Part shown: piece by piece, positions 42,343-51,394 of the stretch
Numbering within the stretch: position 1 is the stretch's first letter
How the letters are laid out: every line of letters starts with the position of its first letter
Assembly (NCBI GenBank): GCA_046733475.1
Contig: JBKPPF010000052.1
Coordinates: forward strand, 1 to 64,000
Direction: 5' to 3'
Length of the DNA stretch: 64,000 nt
From: DATEOR01 sp046733475
GTDB taxonomy: Bacteria > Actinomycetota > Thermoleophilia > Gaiellales > Gaiellaceae
Position numbers and translations under genes: made by a program
Notes under the pieces: model-generated
The model's database searches: none
What the model was told of the DNA's origin: nothing
Seen by the model: only the letters and a program-made list of their open reading frames with translations

Positions 42343-43554
42343 TTACCCCGAGACCGCGTCCCAACCGTCGGCGATGACCTGCGTCGCCGCGTCGTTCTGC
42401 TCCGGCGACGGGAACTCGACGTTCGCGTAGAGATCCGCCGAAGGCAGTGCGTCGAGCAGGTCCTGCGGGACGACGCCCCGGTCGGACATGTCCTGGAACC
42501 GGGCCGGGTGCGAGTATCCCTTGAGCCAGAGGAGCTGGCCCTCGTCCGAGTAGAGAAACTCCTGCCAGAGGCGAGCGGCGAACGGATTCGGCGCGTCGGC
42601 GTTGATCGCCTGGCAGTAGAAATTGCCCACCGCCGCGTCGGACGGAATGGTCACCTCCCACGTGATGTTCGACTTGAACTCGGAGCCGTAGGCGATCTGC
42701 AGGTAGTCCCAGTCGATCGTCACAGGCGTCTGGCCGTTCGCCACCGTCGCCGGCGTGGCGTCGACGGTGATGAAGTTGCCCGAGTCCTTCAGCTCCTTGA
42801 AAAAGTCGATGCCCGGCTGGATGTCGTCGAGCGAGCCGCCGTTCGCGACGGAGGCCGCGAAGACCGCGGCAAACGCCGAGCCCGACTCGCGCGGATCGCC
42901 GTTCAGCGCTACCTTGCCCTTGTACTCCGGCTTCTTCAGATCGGCCCAGCTCGCCGGGAGCGGGGCGACCTTCGTGTTCGACCCGAGCGAGACCGCGCCC
43001 CAGTAGTCGCCCACCCACGCACCGTCGGCGTCCTTCAGGTCATCCGGGATCGTGTCCCACTGCGAGTTCTTGTAGGTCGCGTAGAGACCGCCGGTCTTCC
43101 CTTCCGCGGCGAAGGACGGCCCGACGTCGAGAACGTCCGGAGCGCGATCCTGCCCCTTGAGGGACTTGACGGCCTGGTTCTCCTCGGCCGAGGAGCCGTT
43201 CGGGTTCGCGTTGTTGATCTTGATGCCGTACTTGGACTGAAAGGTGTCCATGATCTCGCCGTAGTTCGCCCAGTCGGGCGGGAGGGCGATCGTGTTCAGC
43301 GTCCCTTCCTCCTTGGCGGCCGCCACAAGGTCGTCCATGGAGATGTCGGCGCCCGACGCGGGAACCGACGGCGCGCCGCCCGTGCCCGTGGCGCCGCTGG
43401 TCGAGGTCTCGTCCCCGCCGCATGCAGCCGCGATAGCCGGCAGCGCCGTCAGGCCTGCTCCGAAGACGACGCTGCGTCGCAAGAGCGAGCGCCTCGTAAT
43501 CCGGGACTCTTCGAGAGCACGCTTGACGCGCTCTTCCAACTCGCGGTCGTCCAT
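42343..43554 (-). CDS. ABC transporter substrate-binding lipoprotein (family 1-like)
   Basis: 403 residues. The N-terminus has a Tat-like or Sec signal with RITRRSLLRRSVVFGAG and a lipobox AIAAAC. The mature protein is an iron/polyamine/phosphonate-type binding protein: MDTFQSKYGIKINNANPNGSS, APDVLDVGPSF, and a late GQLLWLKGYSHPAR. It starts the transporter operon and is divergent from the PHP gene. The ligand is not evident; nearby GDPD, HAD, PHP and GlpD hint at a phosphate ester. Confidence 0.85.
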   Translation of the reverse strand: MDDRELEERVKRALEESRITRRSLLRRSVVFGAGLTALPAIAAACGGDETSTSGATGTGGAPSVPASGADISMDDLVAAAKEEGTLNTIALPPDWANYGEIMDTFQSKYGIKINNANPNGSSAEENQAVKSLKGQDRAPDVLDVGPSFAAEGKTGGLYATYKNSQWDTIPDDLKDADGAWVGDYWGAVSLGSNTKVAPLPASWADLKKPEYKGKVALNGDPRESGSAFAAVFAASVANGGSLDDIQPGIDFFKELKDSGNFITVDATPATVANGQTPVTIDWDYLQIAYGSEFKSNITWEVTIPSDAAVGNFYCQAINADAPNPFAARLWQEFLYSDEGQLLWLKGYSHPARFQDMSDRGVVPQDLLDALPSADLYANVEFPSPEQNDAATQVIADGWDAVSG

Positions 43555-43617
43555 GTGATCCCTCCTCGCGTCGTGTTGAGGATTCCGATGCTCTCACGGA
43601 GCTAGGCTCCCTTCAAG

Positions 43618-44538
43618 ATGCGTACACACGTCTTTCTCCAGAAAGGCACCTGGCTCAAATGTGCGCTTCACGCGCATACGACCAATTCCGACGGCGAGCT
43701 CGCGCCGGCCGACCTCGTCCGCCACTACGAGCAAGCGGAGTTCGACGCGCTCGTCATCACCGACCACTGGATCCGCACGGTCGAGCCTTCGACAGAGCGC
43801 CTGCTGGTCGTTCCGGGCACCGAGCTCGACGCGCTGCGCCGCGATGGGAAGACCTATGCGCACGTGCTCGCGCTGGGCGTCGAGTCTGACCCGGAGCCGC
43901 CCGCGGCCGATTTCCCGGGTCTCGAGGAGACCGTCGCCTGGGTGCGCGCAAACGGCGGCGTGCCCTTCATCGCGCATACGTACTGGAGCGGACTGCGCAC
44001 CGACGAGTTCGAGGAGATCGACGGGCTCGCCGGCATCGAGGTCTTCAACGCGGGCTGCGAGCTGGAGGTCGGGCGGGGCCACGCCGCCCTCCACTGGGAC
44101 GAGGCGCTTCAATCGGGGCGCGACCTGCTCGCCATCGCGACCGACGACTCCCACCACCCGGGCAAGGACAGCGCGCAGGCGTGGGTGTGGGCCCGCTGTG
44201 AGGAGACGAGCCGTGAGGCGCTCCTCGCCGCTCTCGACTCGGGCTCCTTCTACAGCTCGACAGGGCCGCAGATCGCCGGGCTCGAGACCGAGGGAGACGA
44301 CGTGCGAGTCCGGTGCAGCCCCGTGCGCAGCATCACGCTTCTCACCGGCCGGACGAAGGGCGCGCGCGTGAACGCTGGCGAAGGCGCCTACATCTACTCG
44401 GGCGAGGTGCTCGGGACGGACGGCAACGGCCTCATAACCGAGGCACGGCTCACACGCCCGCGCGGGACACCCCATGGGCGCCTCGAGGTCGAGGACGAGG
44501 GCGGCCGGCGCGCATGGACGAATCCGCTATGGGCGTAG
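43618..44538 (+). CDS. PHP-domain phosphoesterase
   Basis: 306 residues. The N-terminus starts with LKCALHAHTTNSDGELAPADLV, the PHP metal-binding motif (HAH and Asp), and later LVITDHW, IEVFNAG and ATDDSHHPGKD supply further ligands. It is a metal-dependent phosphatase/esterase of the PHP/TrpH type. A TAGGCT hexamer 9 bases before the ATG is a possible leaderless promoter element. It overlaps glpD by about 10 bases; substrate unknown, perhaps the ester imported by the adjacent ABC system. Confidence 0.82.
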   Translation: MRTHVFLQKGTWLKCALHAHTTNSDGELAPADLVRHYEQAEFDALVITDHWIRTVEPSTERLLVVPGTELDALRRDGKTYAHVLALGVESDPEPPAADFPGLEETVAWVRANGGVPFIAHTYWSGLRTDEFEEIDGLAGIEVFNAGCELEVGRGHAALHWDEALQSGRDLLAIATDDSHHPGKDSAQAWVWARCEETSREALLAALDSGSFYSSTGPQIAGLETEGDDVRVRCSPVRSITLLTGRTKGARVNAGEGAYIYSGEVLGTDGNGLITEARLTRPRGTPHGRLEVEDEGGRRAWTNPLWA

Positions 44539-46031
44539 AGTGGCGCGGAGAGGCACTCGAGGAGCTCGCTGGCCGCGATTTCGACTTACTGGTCGTCGGC
44601 GCCGGGATCGTCGGGGCCGGAATCGCCAACGAGGCGGCACGCGCGGGGCTCGCGGTCGCCCTTGTCGACAAGGGCGACTTCGGCGCCGCGACGTCGAGCT
44701 CGTCCTCGAAGCTCATCCACGGCGGCCTTCGCTACCTGCGCCTCGGCGACGTGCGGCTCGTACGTGAGGCACACAAGGAGCGGCGCGCTCTCATGCGGGT
44801 CGTCGCCCCCCACCTCGTGCGGCGCCTCCCCTTCCTCTTCCCGGTCTACGAGCGCGGCCCTTATCGCGCGCTCACAATCCAGACCGGTCTCTGGCTCTAC
44901 TCGACTCTCGCGCGCGAGCGCCTCGGCGGGCTCGTTCCGCCGGAGCGATCGCAGCGCAGCATTCCGTCGCTCCGGCTCGAAGGCCTGCGCGGCTGCGGGC
45001 TCTACGCCGACGCGTGGACGCACGACAGCCGCCTCTGCCTCGCCAATGTGCGCGCCGCCGCCGATGCGGGCGCGACCGTCCTCAACTACGCGAAGGTGAC
45101 GGAGCTCCGAAGCGAGGGCGGGCGCGTCGCGGGAGCGGAGGTGCGGGACATCCTCGGCGGCGAGATCGCGAGCGTCCGCGCCCGGGTGGTCGTCAACGCG
45201 ACGGGGCCGTGGGTGGACCGTTTGCGGCGGCTCGAGGATCCTGGGGCGGCGCCTTCCATTCGCCTGAGCAAGGGCGCCCACGCGATCCTGCGCCTCGAGC
45301 AGCCGTGGAGCGCGGCGCTGACGATCCCGCACGACACGGTCCGTGTCTCCTTCGCCGTGCCGTGGGAAGGGATGCTTCTCCTCGGCACGACCGACACGCT
45401 CTACGAGGGCGAGCCCGACGAGGTGGCGGCGACCCCGGAGGACGTCGACCAGATTCTCGCCGAGGCCGCCGTCGCGCTCGAGTCGAACGCGCTTCGGCCC
45501 GACGCGATCCGCTCGGTGTACGCAGGTCTGCGCGTCCTTCCCGGTGCGGAGGGAGCTACCGCCAGCGCGAGGCGGGAGACCGTCTACCAACGAGGCCCGG
45601 GCGGGATGCTCACCGTCGCGGGCGGCAAGCTCACGACCTACCGCCGGATCGCACTCGACGCGCTCCGGCAGGTGCGCGGCGACCTCGGGCTGCACCGCCT
45701 CCCCAACCGCCCCGTGCCCCTGCCCGGAGCCAAGGGACTTGCCGAGGCCGGCGTTCGCCTTGCCCGCGCGAACCCCCATCTCGAGCCCGCGATCCGCTCG
45801 CATCTGGCCCATCTGTACGGGAGCCTCGCCGCCGAGGTTCTCGAGGAGGCGAACGACGACCCGTCTCTCCTCGAGCGCCTCAACCCCGAGGCGCCCGACA
45901 TCGCTGCCCAGGCCGTCTACGCGCAGCGGCGCGAATGGGCATGCAAGCCGGAGGACATCCTCAGACGGCGCACGACGCTCGAGCTGCGCGGCCTGCGGCC
46001 GACCGCGAGACTCACTGAAGTCCTCGGCTAA
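44529..46031 (+). CDS. glpD: Glycerol-3-phosphate dehydrogenase (GlpD, FAD)
   Basis: 500 residues from ATG 44529 (ATG 44514 also possible). FAD motif LLVVGAGIVGAGIANEAARAG; GlpD signature ATSSSSSKLIHGGLRYL; a second block GGLRYL/LRLGDVRLVREAHKER; C-terminal GGKLTTYRRIALDAL. It oxidises glycerol-3-phosphate to DHAP at the membrane, passing electrons to quinone. Overlap with the PHP gene suggests a joint role in using glycerol phosphates. The stop overlaps the convergent aldehyde dehydrogenase stop (CTAA). Confidence 0.92.
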   Translation: MGVEWRGEALEELAGRDFDLLVVGAGIVGAGIANEAARAGLAVALVDKGDFGAATSSSSSKLIHGGLRYLRLGDVRLVREAHKERRALMRVVAPHLVRRLPFLFPVYERGPYRALTIQTGLWLYSTLARERLGGLVPPERSQRSIPSLRLEGLRGCGLYADAWTHDSRLCLANVRAAADAGATVLNYAKVTELRSEGGRVAGAEVRDILGGEIASVRARVVVNATGPWVDRLRRLEDPGAAPSIRLSKGAHAILRLEQPWSAALTIPHDTVRVSFAVPWEGMLLLGTTDTLYEGEPDEVAATPEDVDQILAEAAVALESNALRPDAIRSVYAGLRVLPGAEGATASARRETVYQRGPGGMLTVAGGKLTTYRRIALDALRQVRGDLGLHRLPNRPVPLPGAKGLAEAGVRLARANPHLEPAIRSHLAHLYGSLAAEVLEEANDDPSLLERLNPEAPDIAAQAVYAQRREWACKPEDILRRRTTLELRGLRPTARLTEVLG

Positions 46032-47467
46032 AGCGCGACGATCACGGTCTTGGTCTCCGTGAACGTGTCGAAGGGGTGGCGGCCGCCGACACGGCCGATT
46101 CCGCTCCGCGAGCCGGCCCGCCCGCCGAACGGCAGGTGGCTCTCCCAGTAGTTGGACGACTCGTTGACGTTCACCCAGCCGGCGCGCGCCGCCTCGGCGA
46201 AGCGCAGCCCGCGGCGCAGGTCCTGCGTGAAGACCGACGTGAGCAGGCCGTACGGCGAGGCGTCGATCAGCGCGAGCGCCTCCTCCTCGCGCGCGATCGT
46301 CGAGATCGGGACGATGGGCCCGAAGGTCTCCTCGGTGGAGACCTCCATGTCGTGCGTGACGCGGTCGAGCACCGTCGGCTCGTAGTAGAGACCGGTCGGG
46401 TAGCCCTCGGCGCGGTTTCCGCCCGCGACGACCTCGGCGCCGCGCTCGACCGCCTCGCCGATATGGCGGTCCATCTTCTGCGCAACCGGCTCGTTGTTCA
46501 GCGGGCCCATGGTCGTGTCGTCCGCAAAGGGGTCGCCGAGGCGGATCTCCTTCGCCATCGCGGCGGCGAGCTTGTCGAGGTAGGCGTCGTGCACGGACTC
46601 GTGGACGAGGAAGCGCTCCCCCGCCGTGCAGCTTTGGCCCGCGCAGAGGAAGGAGGCGACGAGCGTCGCCGCGACGGCTTTGTCCAGATCGGCATCTTCG
46701 AGCACGACCACCGGCCCGTTCCCGCCCATCTCGAGGAGGAGCGACTTTCCGGCCGCCCGCTCGGCGACCTTGTAGCCGGTCGTGATCGAGCCGATGAAGC
46801 CGACGGCGTGCGTGTCGGCGCTGCCTGCGACCTCGTCGCCGACGACGGCGCCATGGCCGGTGACCATGTTGAAGACGCCGGTGGGGATCTCCGACTCGGC
46901 GATGCACTGGGCGAGCTTCACGCCCGCCACCGACGTGGTCGGCGCCGGCACCCAGACGACCGTGTTCCCGGCTGCGAGCGCGGGCGCAATCACCTCCGCC
47001 GGCATCGTGTACGGCCAGTTCCACGGCGTGATGACGCCGACGACGCCCTTCGGCACGCGATAGACGAGCACGCGCTTGCCCGCGTCCACCGACGGCGGCA
47101 TCGCCCCTTCCAGCCTGCGGGCGTCGGCAGCTGCCATGAGCCAGTACTGCTCGAGCTCGTCGACCTCGTCATAGGCCTCCGCCTGGAGAGGCTTGCCCTG
47201 GTCGAGGGTCAGCGTCCGAGCGAGGTCGTCTCGCCGCTCGGCCACCACCGCGGCAATCCGCTCCATCGCCTCCGCCCGCTCGAAGACCGAACGCTCGGCC
47301 CAGTCGCGCCAGGCGGCATTGGCCTCCGCGATCGCGCGCTCGGCATCGGCCCGCGTTCCGTCGGGAACGCTCCCGAGGCTTTCGCCCGTCGCCGGGCTCG
47401 TCGCCTGCATGCGCGTGGCGGACTCGCTCTCGACCCATTCGCCCGCGATGTACATGCGGTGCTCCAC
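46028..47467 (-). CDS. Aldehyde dehydrogenase (succinate-semialdehyde-type, GabD-like)
   Basis: 479 residues. The catalytic Cys is in LCAGQSCTAGERF, the base Glu in LLEMGGNGPVVVLED, and the cofactor loop in TPWNWPYTMPAEVIAPALAAGN. It resembles NAD-aldehyde dehydrogenases of the GabD/vanillin class. It could finish GABA breakdown to succinate begun by the putrescine operon, or oxidise another aldehyde. Its own promoter must lie in the 119-base gap after the terminator at 47552-47580. Confidence 0.82.
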   Translation of the reverse strand: MEHRMYIAGEWVESESATRMQATSPATGESLGSVPDGTRADAERAIAEANAAWRDWAERSVFERAEAMERIAAVVAERRDDLARTLTLDQGKPLQAEAYDEVDELEQYWLMAAADARRLEGAMPPSVDAGKRVLVYRVPKGVVGVITPWNWPYTMPAEVIAPALAAGNTVVWVPAPTTSVAGVKLAQCIAESEIPTGVFNMVTGHGAVVGDEVAGSADTHAVGFIGSITTGYKVAERAAGKSLLLEMGGNGPVVVLEDADLDKAVAATLVASFLCAGQSCTAGERFLVHESVHDAYLDKLAAAMAKEIRLGDPFADDTTMGPLNNEPVAQKMDRHIGEAVERGAEVVAGGNRAEGYPTGLYYEPTVLDRVTHDMEVSTEETFGPIVPISTIAREEEALALIDASPYGLLTSVFTQDLRRGLRFAEAARAGWVNVNESSNYWESHLPFGGRAGSRSGIGRVGGRHPFDTFTETKTVIVAL

Positions 47468-47551
47468 GAAGGAAGTCTCGCATCAGCGCATCCGTTCGCG
47501 CACGGACGCCGTAGGGAAGGCAGCGGTTCATTCCCCTCGGACGCCCACTGG

Positions 47552-47580
47552 GAGGCGGACGGGCTCGCACCGTCCGCCTC
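47552..47580 (-). terminator. Hairpin terminator at end of GS/MgsABC-like operon
   Basis: A perfect 11-base stem, GAGGCGGACGG with CCGTCCGCCTC, around a 7-base loop GCTCGCA (plus strand). It lies just 6 bases beyond the stop of the small membrane gene at 47587 in the direction of transcription. No long T tract follows, as usual for this genome. Confidence 0.72.
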
Positions 47581-47586
47581 TCGAGC

Positions 47587-47745
47587 TCAGCGGAGCAAGA
47601 GGAGGAGTGCGACGCCGATCGCGAAGACGACGAGACCGGCGACAAGGGCTGCCAGGCTCCCGGTCCCGCCGCGGCCGACAAGCGGATCCGGCGCCCGGTC
47701 CTTCGCCGGAAGATTGGGCGGGGTCGGCGGGGTGATCTGGCCCAC
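47587..47745 (-). CDS. Small single-pass membrane protein, 52 aa
   Basis: GTG 47745 lies one base after the stop of the upstream gene. The product begins with a proline-rich stretch (QITPPTPPNLPAKDRAP) and ends with one membrane helix (about residues 31-51, LAALVAGLVVFAIGVALLLLL) and a final Arg. No ribosome site is obvious; translational coupling is likely. The proline-rich, N-terminal-tail layout is unusual for the otherwise soluble operon. Function unknown. Confidence 0.5.
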   Translation of the reverse strand: MGQITPPTPPNLPAKDRAPDPLVGRGGTGSLAALVAGLVVFAIGVALLLLLR

Positions 47746-47746
47746 G

Positions 47747-48196
47747 TTAATGCGCCGGAGGCTCCCAGCCCTCGAGAACGGGCGGGTGGTAGTCCGTGCC
47801 GACCGTCTTCGAGCCCTCGACCCACGGGCCGAGCTCGGGCTGGGGGAACTTCGTGTGCTGTTCCTTCAGCTGGATGCCGTAGGAGTTCCCCGACTGCAGG
47901 TGCTTGACGAGCACCTTGCGCGCGATCTCGTTCTCGCGCCCCTCGGGGATGTCGAAGTAGATGCGGATGAACGAGTTCGAGTACCGGTCGAAGACCGCCG
48001 GGGTGCCCTCCTCCTCGAGGAGCTCCACGTCCTCGAGCCAGTTGATGTCCTGGCCCGGCGTCGCAGCGTCGAGGTCGACGTCGTCGAGCTCGGCCATGTC
48101 CTCCTGGTAGGCCTGCCGCTTCCCCGACAGGTACTCGGAGTCGATGTCCTTGATCTTCTCGGGCTCGCCTCGCGAGCCGGTCTTCGCGCTGGCCAT
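47747..48196 (-). CDS. Conserved-looking acidic protein of unknown function, 149 aa
   Basis: ATG 48196 shares one base with the stop of the glutamate-synthase-like gene. The protein has an acidic N-terminal half (EDMAELDDVDLD) and a folded C-terminal half with FIRIYFDIPEGRENEIARKV and SGNSYGIQLKEQHTKFPQPELGPWV. I do not recognise the family. Its placement directly after the catalytic subunit and before a small membrane protein suggests a complex-assembly or regulatory role. Confidence 0.65.
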   Translation of the reverse strand: MASAKTGSRGEPEKIKDIDSEYLSGKRQAYQEDMAELDDVDLDAATPGQDINWLEDVELLEEEGTPAVFDRYSNSFIRIYFDIPEGRENEIARKVLVKHLQSGNSYGIQLKEQHTKFPQPELGPWVEGSKTVGTDYHPPVLEGWEPPAH

Positions 48197-49674
48197 CAGT
48201 CGGCCGCTCCGGCCATGTCCTCGCTGGACTCGGGCAGGTAGTCGACCGGGAACTCGAGGTGCTTCTCGAGCAGCCGCTCGATCTTCGCGAGCGCGCGCTC
48301 CTCGGTCACGCCGGGGATCCAGTCCGTGCCGGCAAGAGGCACCTTCGCCATCGCGGCTGCCTCGATGGTCAGCGCGCAGAGGTCCTCGGGCTCGAGCGAG
48401 TGCACGTTCGTCTTCCCGCAAGCGCGCGCGAGCATCTGCAACTCGAGCGTCAGCGTGTGGAGGAAGTTGTAGACGCGCTCGGCCGCCTCGTCGACGACGA
48501 GCCGCTTGCGAAGCTCGGGGTCCTGCGTCGTGATCCCGACAGGACAGCGCCCGGTATGGCAGTGGTAGCACTCGCCGGCCGGGACGCCGATCGTCCCCTC
48601 GTAGTCGGTGACCCCCGGGATCTCCTTGTTGCAGTTCAGCGCTACGAGGGCCGCGTGGCCGATCGCCACCGCTTTCGCACCGAGGGAGAGCGCCTTGGCG
48701 ACGTCGCCGCCGTTGCGGATCCCGCCGGCGACGACCAGGTCGATCTCGTCCGCGAGGCCGACGTCCTCGAGCGCGCGCCGCGCCTCCGGAATCGCCGCCA
48801 TCAGAGGAATCCCGGTCTCCTCGGTGGCGATGTGCGGGCCCGCGCCGGTGCCGCCCTCGGCGCCGTCGAGATAGATGATGTCCGGCCCGCACTTGGCTGC
48901 CATGCGCACGTCGTCGTATACGCGCGCCGCGCCGAGCTTCAGCTGGATCGGGATCTGGTAGTCGGTCGCCTCCCGGATCTCCTGGATCTTCAGGGAAAGG
49001 TCGTCCGGGCCGAGCCAGTCCGGATGCCGCGCAGGCGAGCGCTGGTCGATCCCGGGCGGGAGCGAGCGCATCTCGGCCACCTGCTCGGTGACCTTCTGGC
49101 CCATGAGGTGGCCGCCGAGCCCGACCTTGCAGCCCTGGCCGATGAAGAACTCACATGCGTCCGCGAGCATCAGGTGGTGCGGGTTGAACCCGTACCGGCT
49201 CTGGATGCACTGGTAGTACCACTTCGTCGAGAGGTCGCGCTCCGGCGGGATCATCCCGCCCTCCCCCGAGCACGTCGCCGTGCCAGCCATGGAGGCGCCC
49301 TTGGCGAGCGCCATCTTCGCCTCGAGCGAGAGCGCGCCGAAGCTCATGCCGGTGATGTAGACAGGGATGTCGAGCTCGATCGGGTTCTTGGCGAACCGCG
49401 CCCCGAGGACGGTCTTCGTCTGGCACTTCTCGCGGTAGCCCTCGATCACGAACCGGGTGAGCGTGCCCGGCATGAACATGAGGTCGTCCCAGTGCGGGAT
49501 CTTCTTGAACATCGAGAAGCCGCGCATGCGGTAGCGCCCGAGCTCGGCCTTCATGTGGATGTCGTTCAGGACCTCGGGGGTGAAGATCGGGCTGCGCCCG
49601 AGGACGGTGCGGCGCCCGGGCTGGCCCTCGCCGATGTTGCCGCCGACCTGGTCGTAGCGGTCACTCGTGGTCAT
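48196..49674 (-). CDS. FMN-binding glutamate-synthase-family protein (MgsC/GlxD-like)
   Basis: 492 residues. The FMN barrel is evident: GEGGMIPPERD, IQLKLGAARVYDDVRMAAKCGPDIIYLDGAEGGTGAGP (broken here into its parts) and VVAGGIRNGGDVAKALSLGAKAVAIG. A 3Fe-4S motif lies at Cys369, Cys372 and Cys377 (CYHCHTGRCPVG). It corresponds to the catalytic alpha domain of glutamate synthase, separate from glutaminase and GXGXG parts, as in N-methylglutamate synthase (MgsC) and in GlxD. Genes for the other two parts lie directly upstream with 4- and 13-base overlaps. Confidence 0.88.
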   Translation of the reverse strand: MTTSDRYDQVGGNIGEGQPGRRTVLGRSPIFTPEVLNDIHMKAELGRYRMRGFSMFKKIPHWDDLMFMPGTLTRFVIEGYREKCQTKTVLGARFAKNPIELDIPVYITGMSFGALSLEAKMALAKGASMAGTATCSGEGGMIPPERDLSTKWYYQCIQSRYGFNPHHLMLADACEFFIGQGCKVGLGGHLMGQKVTEQVAEMRSLPPGIDQRSPARHPDWLGPDDLSLKIQEIREATDYQIPIQLKLGAARVYDDVRMAAKCGPDIIYLDGAEGGTGAGPHIATEETGIPLMAAIPEARRALEDVGLADEIDLVVAGGIRNGGDVAKALSLGAKAVAIGHAALVALNCNKEIPGVTDYEGTIGVPAGECYHCHTGRCPVGITTQDPELRKRLVVDEAAERVYNFLHTLTLELQMLARACGKTNVHSLEPEDLCALTIEAAAMAKVPLAGTDWIPGVTEERALAKIERLLEKHLEFPVDYLPESSEDMAGAAD

Positions 49675-50459
49675 AGCACCAGCTTCCTTTCGGCCGGCTC
49701 GAGGTTGTCGTAGTTGTAGAGCACCTTGCCGCACACGAATTTCTGGAACTCGGGCGGGTCGCCGAGCCCGTAGATCGAGAACTTGCGGTTGACGAACTCC
49801 GTGTCTGCGTCGGTCCACTCGCCGGGGACGCAGTCGATCCCGAGCGACTTGACCTTGCCCCCGACGTAGATCGTCCCGTCGTACATCGAGTCGCCGAGGC
49901 CCGGGCCGACGTTGCCGCAGAGGATCTGGCGCCCGCGCTGCATCATGAAGCCGGTCATCGAGCCCGCATCACCCATGACGATGATCGTCCCGCCCTTCTG
50001 GTCGATCCCTGAACGCGCGCCGACCTGGCCCTTGACGACGAGGTCGCCGCCGCGAAGCGCAGCACCGGTGAGCGAGCCCGAGTTCCCTTCGACCACGACG
50101 ACGCCGGACATCATGTTCTCGCAGGCCGACCAGCCGACGCGTCCGTTGATCTGGATCTCGGGACCGTCGATGAGGCCGCACCCGAAGTAGCCGAGCGAGC
50201 CGTCGAACGTGATCTTGCAGCGGGTGAGGATGCCGACTCCGACCGAGTGCTTCGCGCCCGGGTTCTGGACGGTGACATCTGCGATCCCCTCTTCGTAGAG
50301 GAGGCGGCGAAGCTCGAGGTTGATCTGGCGCGTGGAGAGGTCGCGCGCGTCGAAGGTCGCCCTGCCGTCCTCGACCTTCGCCGTTCGCGGAGCCTCGGCG
50401 TTGGGCTCGGCAAGCCCGCGCGCGTCGTAGGTGATCCGCTGCTCTCCTACCGCTGCCAT
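49671..50459 (-). CDS. GXGXG-domain subunit (MgsB/GlxC-like)
   Basis: 262 residues. The C-terminal GXGXG right-handed helix has repeated Gly-rich turns: VVVVEGNSGSLTGAAL, VVKGQVGARSGIDQKGG, VMGDAGSMTGFMMQRG and CGNVGPGLGDSMYDGTIYVGG. The N-terminal 60 residues, DARDLSTRQINLELRRLLYEEG, match the family. It is the structural subunit that holds the glutaminase and FMN parts together. Family length about 230; here slightly longer at the N-terminus. Confidence 0.87.
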   Translation of the reverse strand: MAAVGEQRITYDARGLAEPNAEAPRTAKVEDGRATFDARDLSTRQINLELRRLLYEEGIADVTVQNPGAKHSVGVGILTRCKITFDGSLGYFGCGLIDGPEIQINGRVGWSACENMMSGVVVVEGNSGSLTGAALRGGDLVVKGQVGARSGIDQKGGTIIVMGDAGSMTGFMMQRGRQILCGNVGPGLGDSMYDGTIYVGGKVKSLGIDCVPGEWTDADTEFVNRKFSIYGLGDPPEFQKFVCGKVLYNYDNLEPAERKLVL

Positions 50460-51379
50460 ACGAGCACCTCGCCTTCGTAGGGGTCGTGCGTGTCGATCTC
50501 GCGGTCGAGCACGGCGCGGATAGCGATCTCCTCCGAGGCGAGCGCGACGACGTCGTCCGACTCGTAGAGGACGAGCGGCTTGGCCGCCATCTCGTCCTTG
50601 GCGACGCCGAGCGCGTCGTCGGTGACGGCGATGTAGGTGAAGACTCCGTCCAACTCCTCGAGCGAGTCGCGCATGGCGGCCTCGAGGTCGGCGCCCTCGG
50701 CCATCTTCTCGGCGAGGTAGACCGCAATGATCTCCGAGTCGCACTCGGACTGGAAGCGGTGGCCCGAGCGCTCGAGCCGGCGCTTCCACTGGAAGTAGTT
50801 CGTCAACTGACCGTTGTGGACGACGGCGACGTCCTTGAACGGATACGCCCAGTAGGGGTGCGCGCCCGAGATGTCCACGTCGGACTCGGTCGCCATGCGC
50901 ACATGGCCGATCGCGTGCGTGCCGCCGAAGTCGCCGAGGTCGTACTGGGCGCAGACCGTGTCCGCGTCGCCGAGGTCCTTGATGATCTCGAGCGAGCGGC
51001 CGATGGAGAGCACCTCCGCGTCGGGGATGTCTTCGATCCGGTCGGTCAGGTCCTTGAGGTCGCCCTCGTAGGCGAACGTCACGCGGTGGGCGTAGTCGGT
51101 CTCTTGCTCATGCTCGCGGATATCGGCGCCCGCGGTCTTCAGCCGCTGAAGGACGCGGCCCTGGTGGCGCTCGAGCCGCTCGTCGAACTCGAAGTCACGC
51201 GGGGTGTTCGAGTCGGCCAGGGTGTAGCGCATGACGGCGAGGCCGTCGTTCGGCGGGCCGTAGAGCGCGTAGCCGGTCGAGTCGGGGCCGCGGTGCTTCA
51301 TGGACTGGAGCATGCGGGTCATGTCGCGCCCGATTTCGTGGGTCCCGTCGCGGTAGATGATGCCTGCGATTCCACACAT
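50447..51379 (-). CDS. Class II glutamine amidotransferase subunit (MgsA/GlxB-like)
   Basis: 310 residues. Cys2 after the initiator Met is the nucleophile (MCGIAGIIY), and family marks MKHRGPDSTGYALYG and HNGQLTNYFQWKRRLE, FQSECDSEIIAVYLAEKM are present. In glutamate synthase it frees ammonia from glutamine; in N-methylglutamate synthase the amide donor is gamma-glutamylmethylamide. Overlaps the GXGXG gene by 13 bases and follows the GS-like gene by 15 bases. Confidence 0.88.
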   Translation of the reverse strand: MCGIAGIIYRDGTHEIGRDMTRMLQSMKHRGPDSTGYALYGPPNDGLAVMRYTLADSNTPRDFEFDERLERHQGRVLQRLKTAGADIREHEQETDYAHRVTFAYEGDLKDLTDRIEDIPDAEVLSIGRSLEIIKDLGDADTVCAQYDLGDFGGTHAIGHVRMATESDVDISGAHPYWAYPFKDVAVVHNGQLTNYFQWKRRLERSGHRFQSECDSEIIAVYLAEKMAEGADLEAAMRDSLEELDGVFTYIAVTDDALGVAKDEMAAKPLVLYESDDVVALASEEIAIRAVLDREIDTHDPYEGEVLVWQR

Positions 51380-51394
51380 ATCTTCGCGCTTTCT

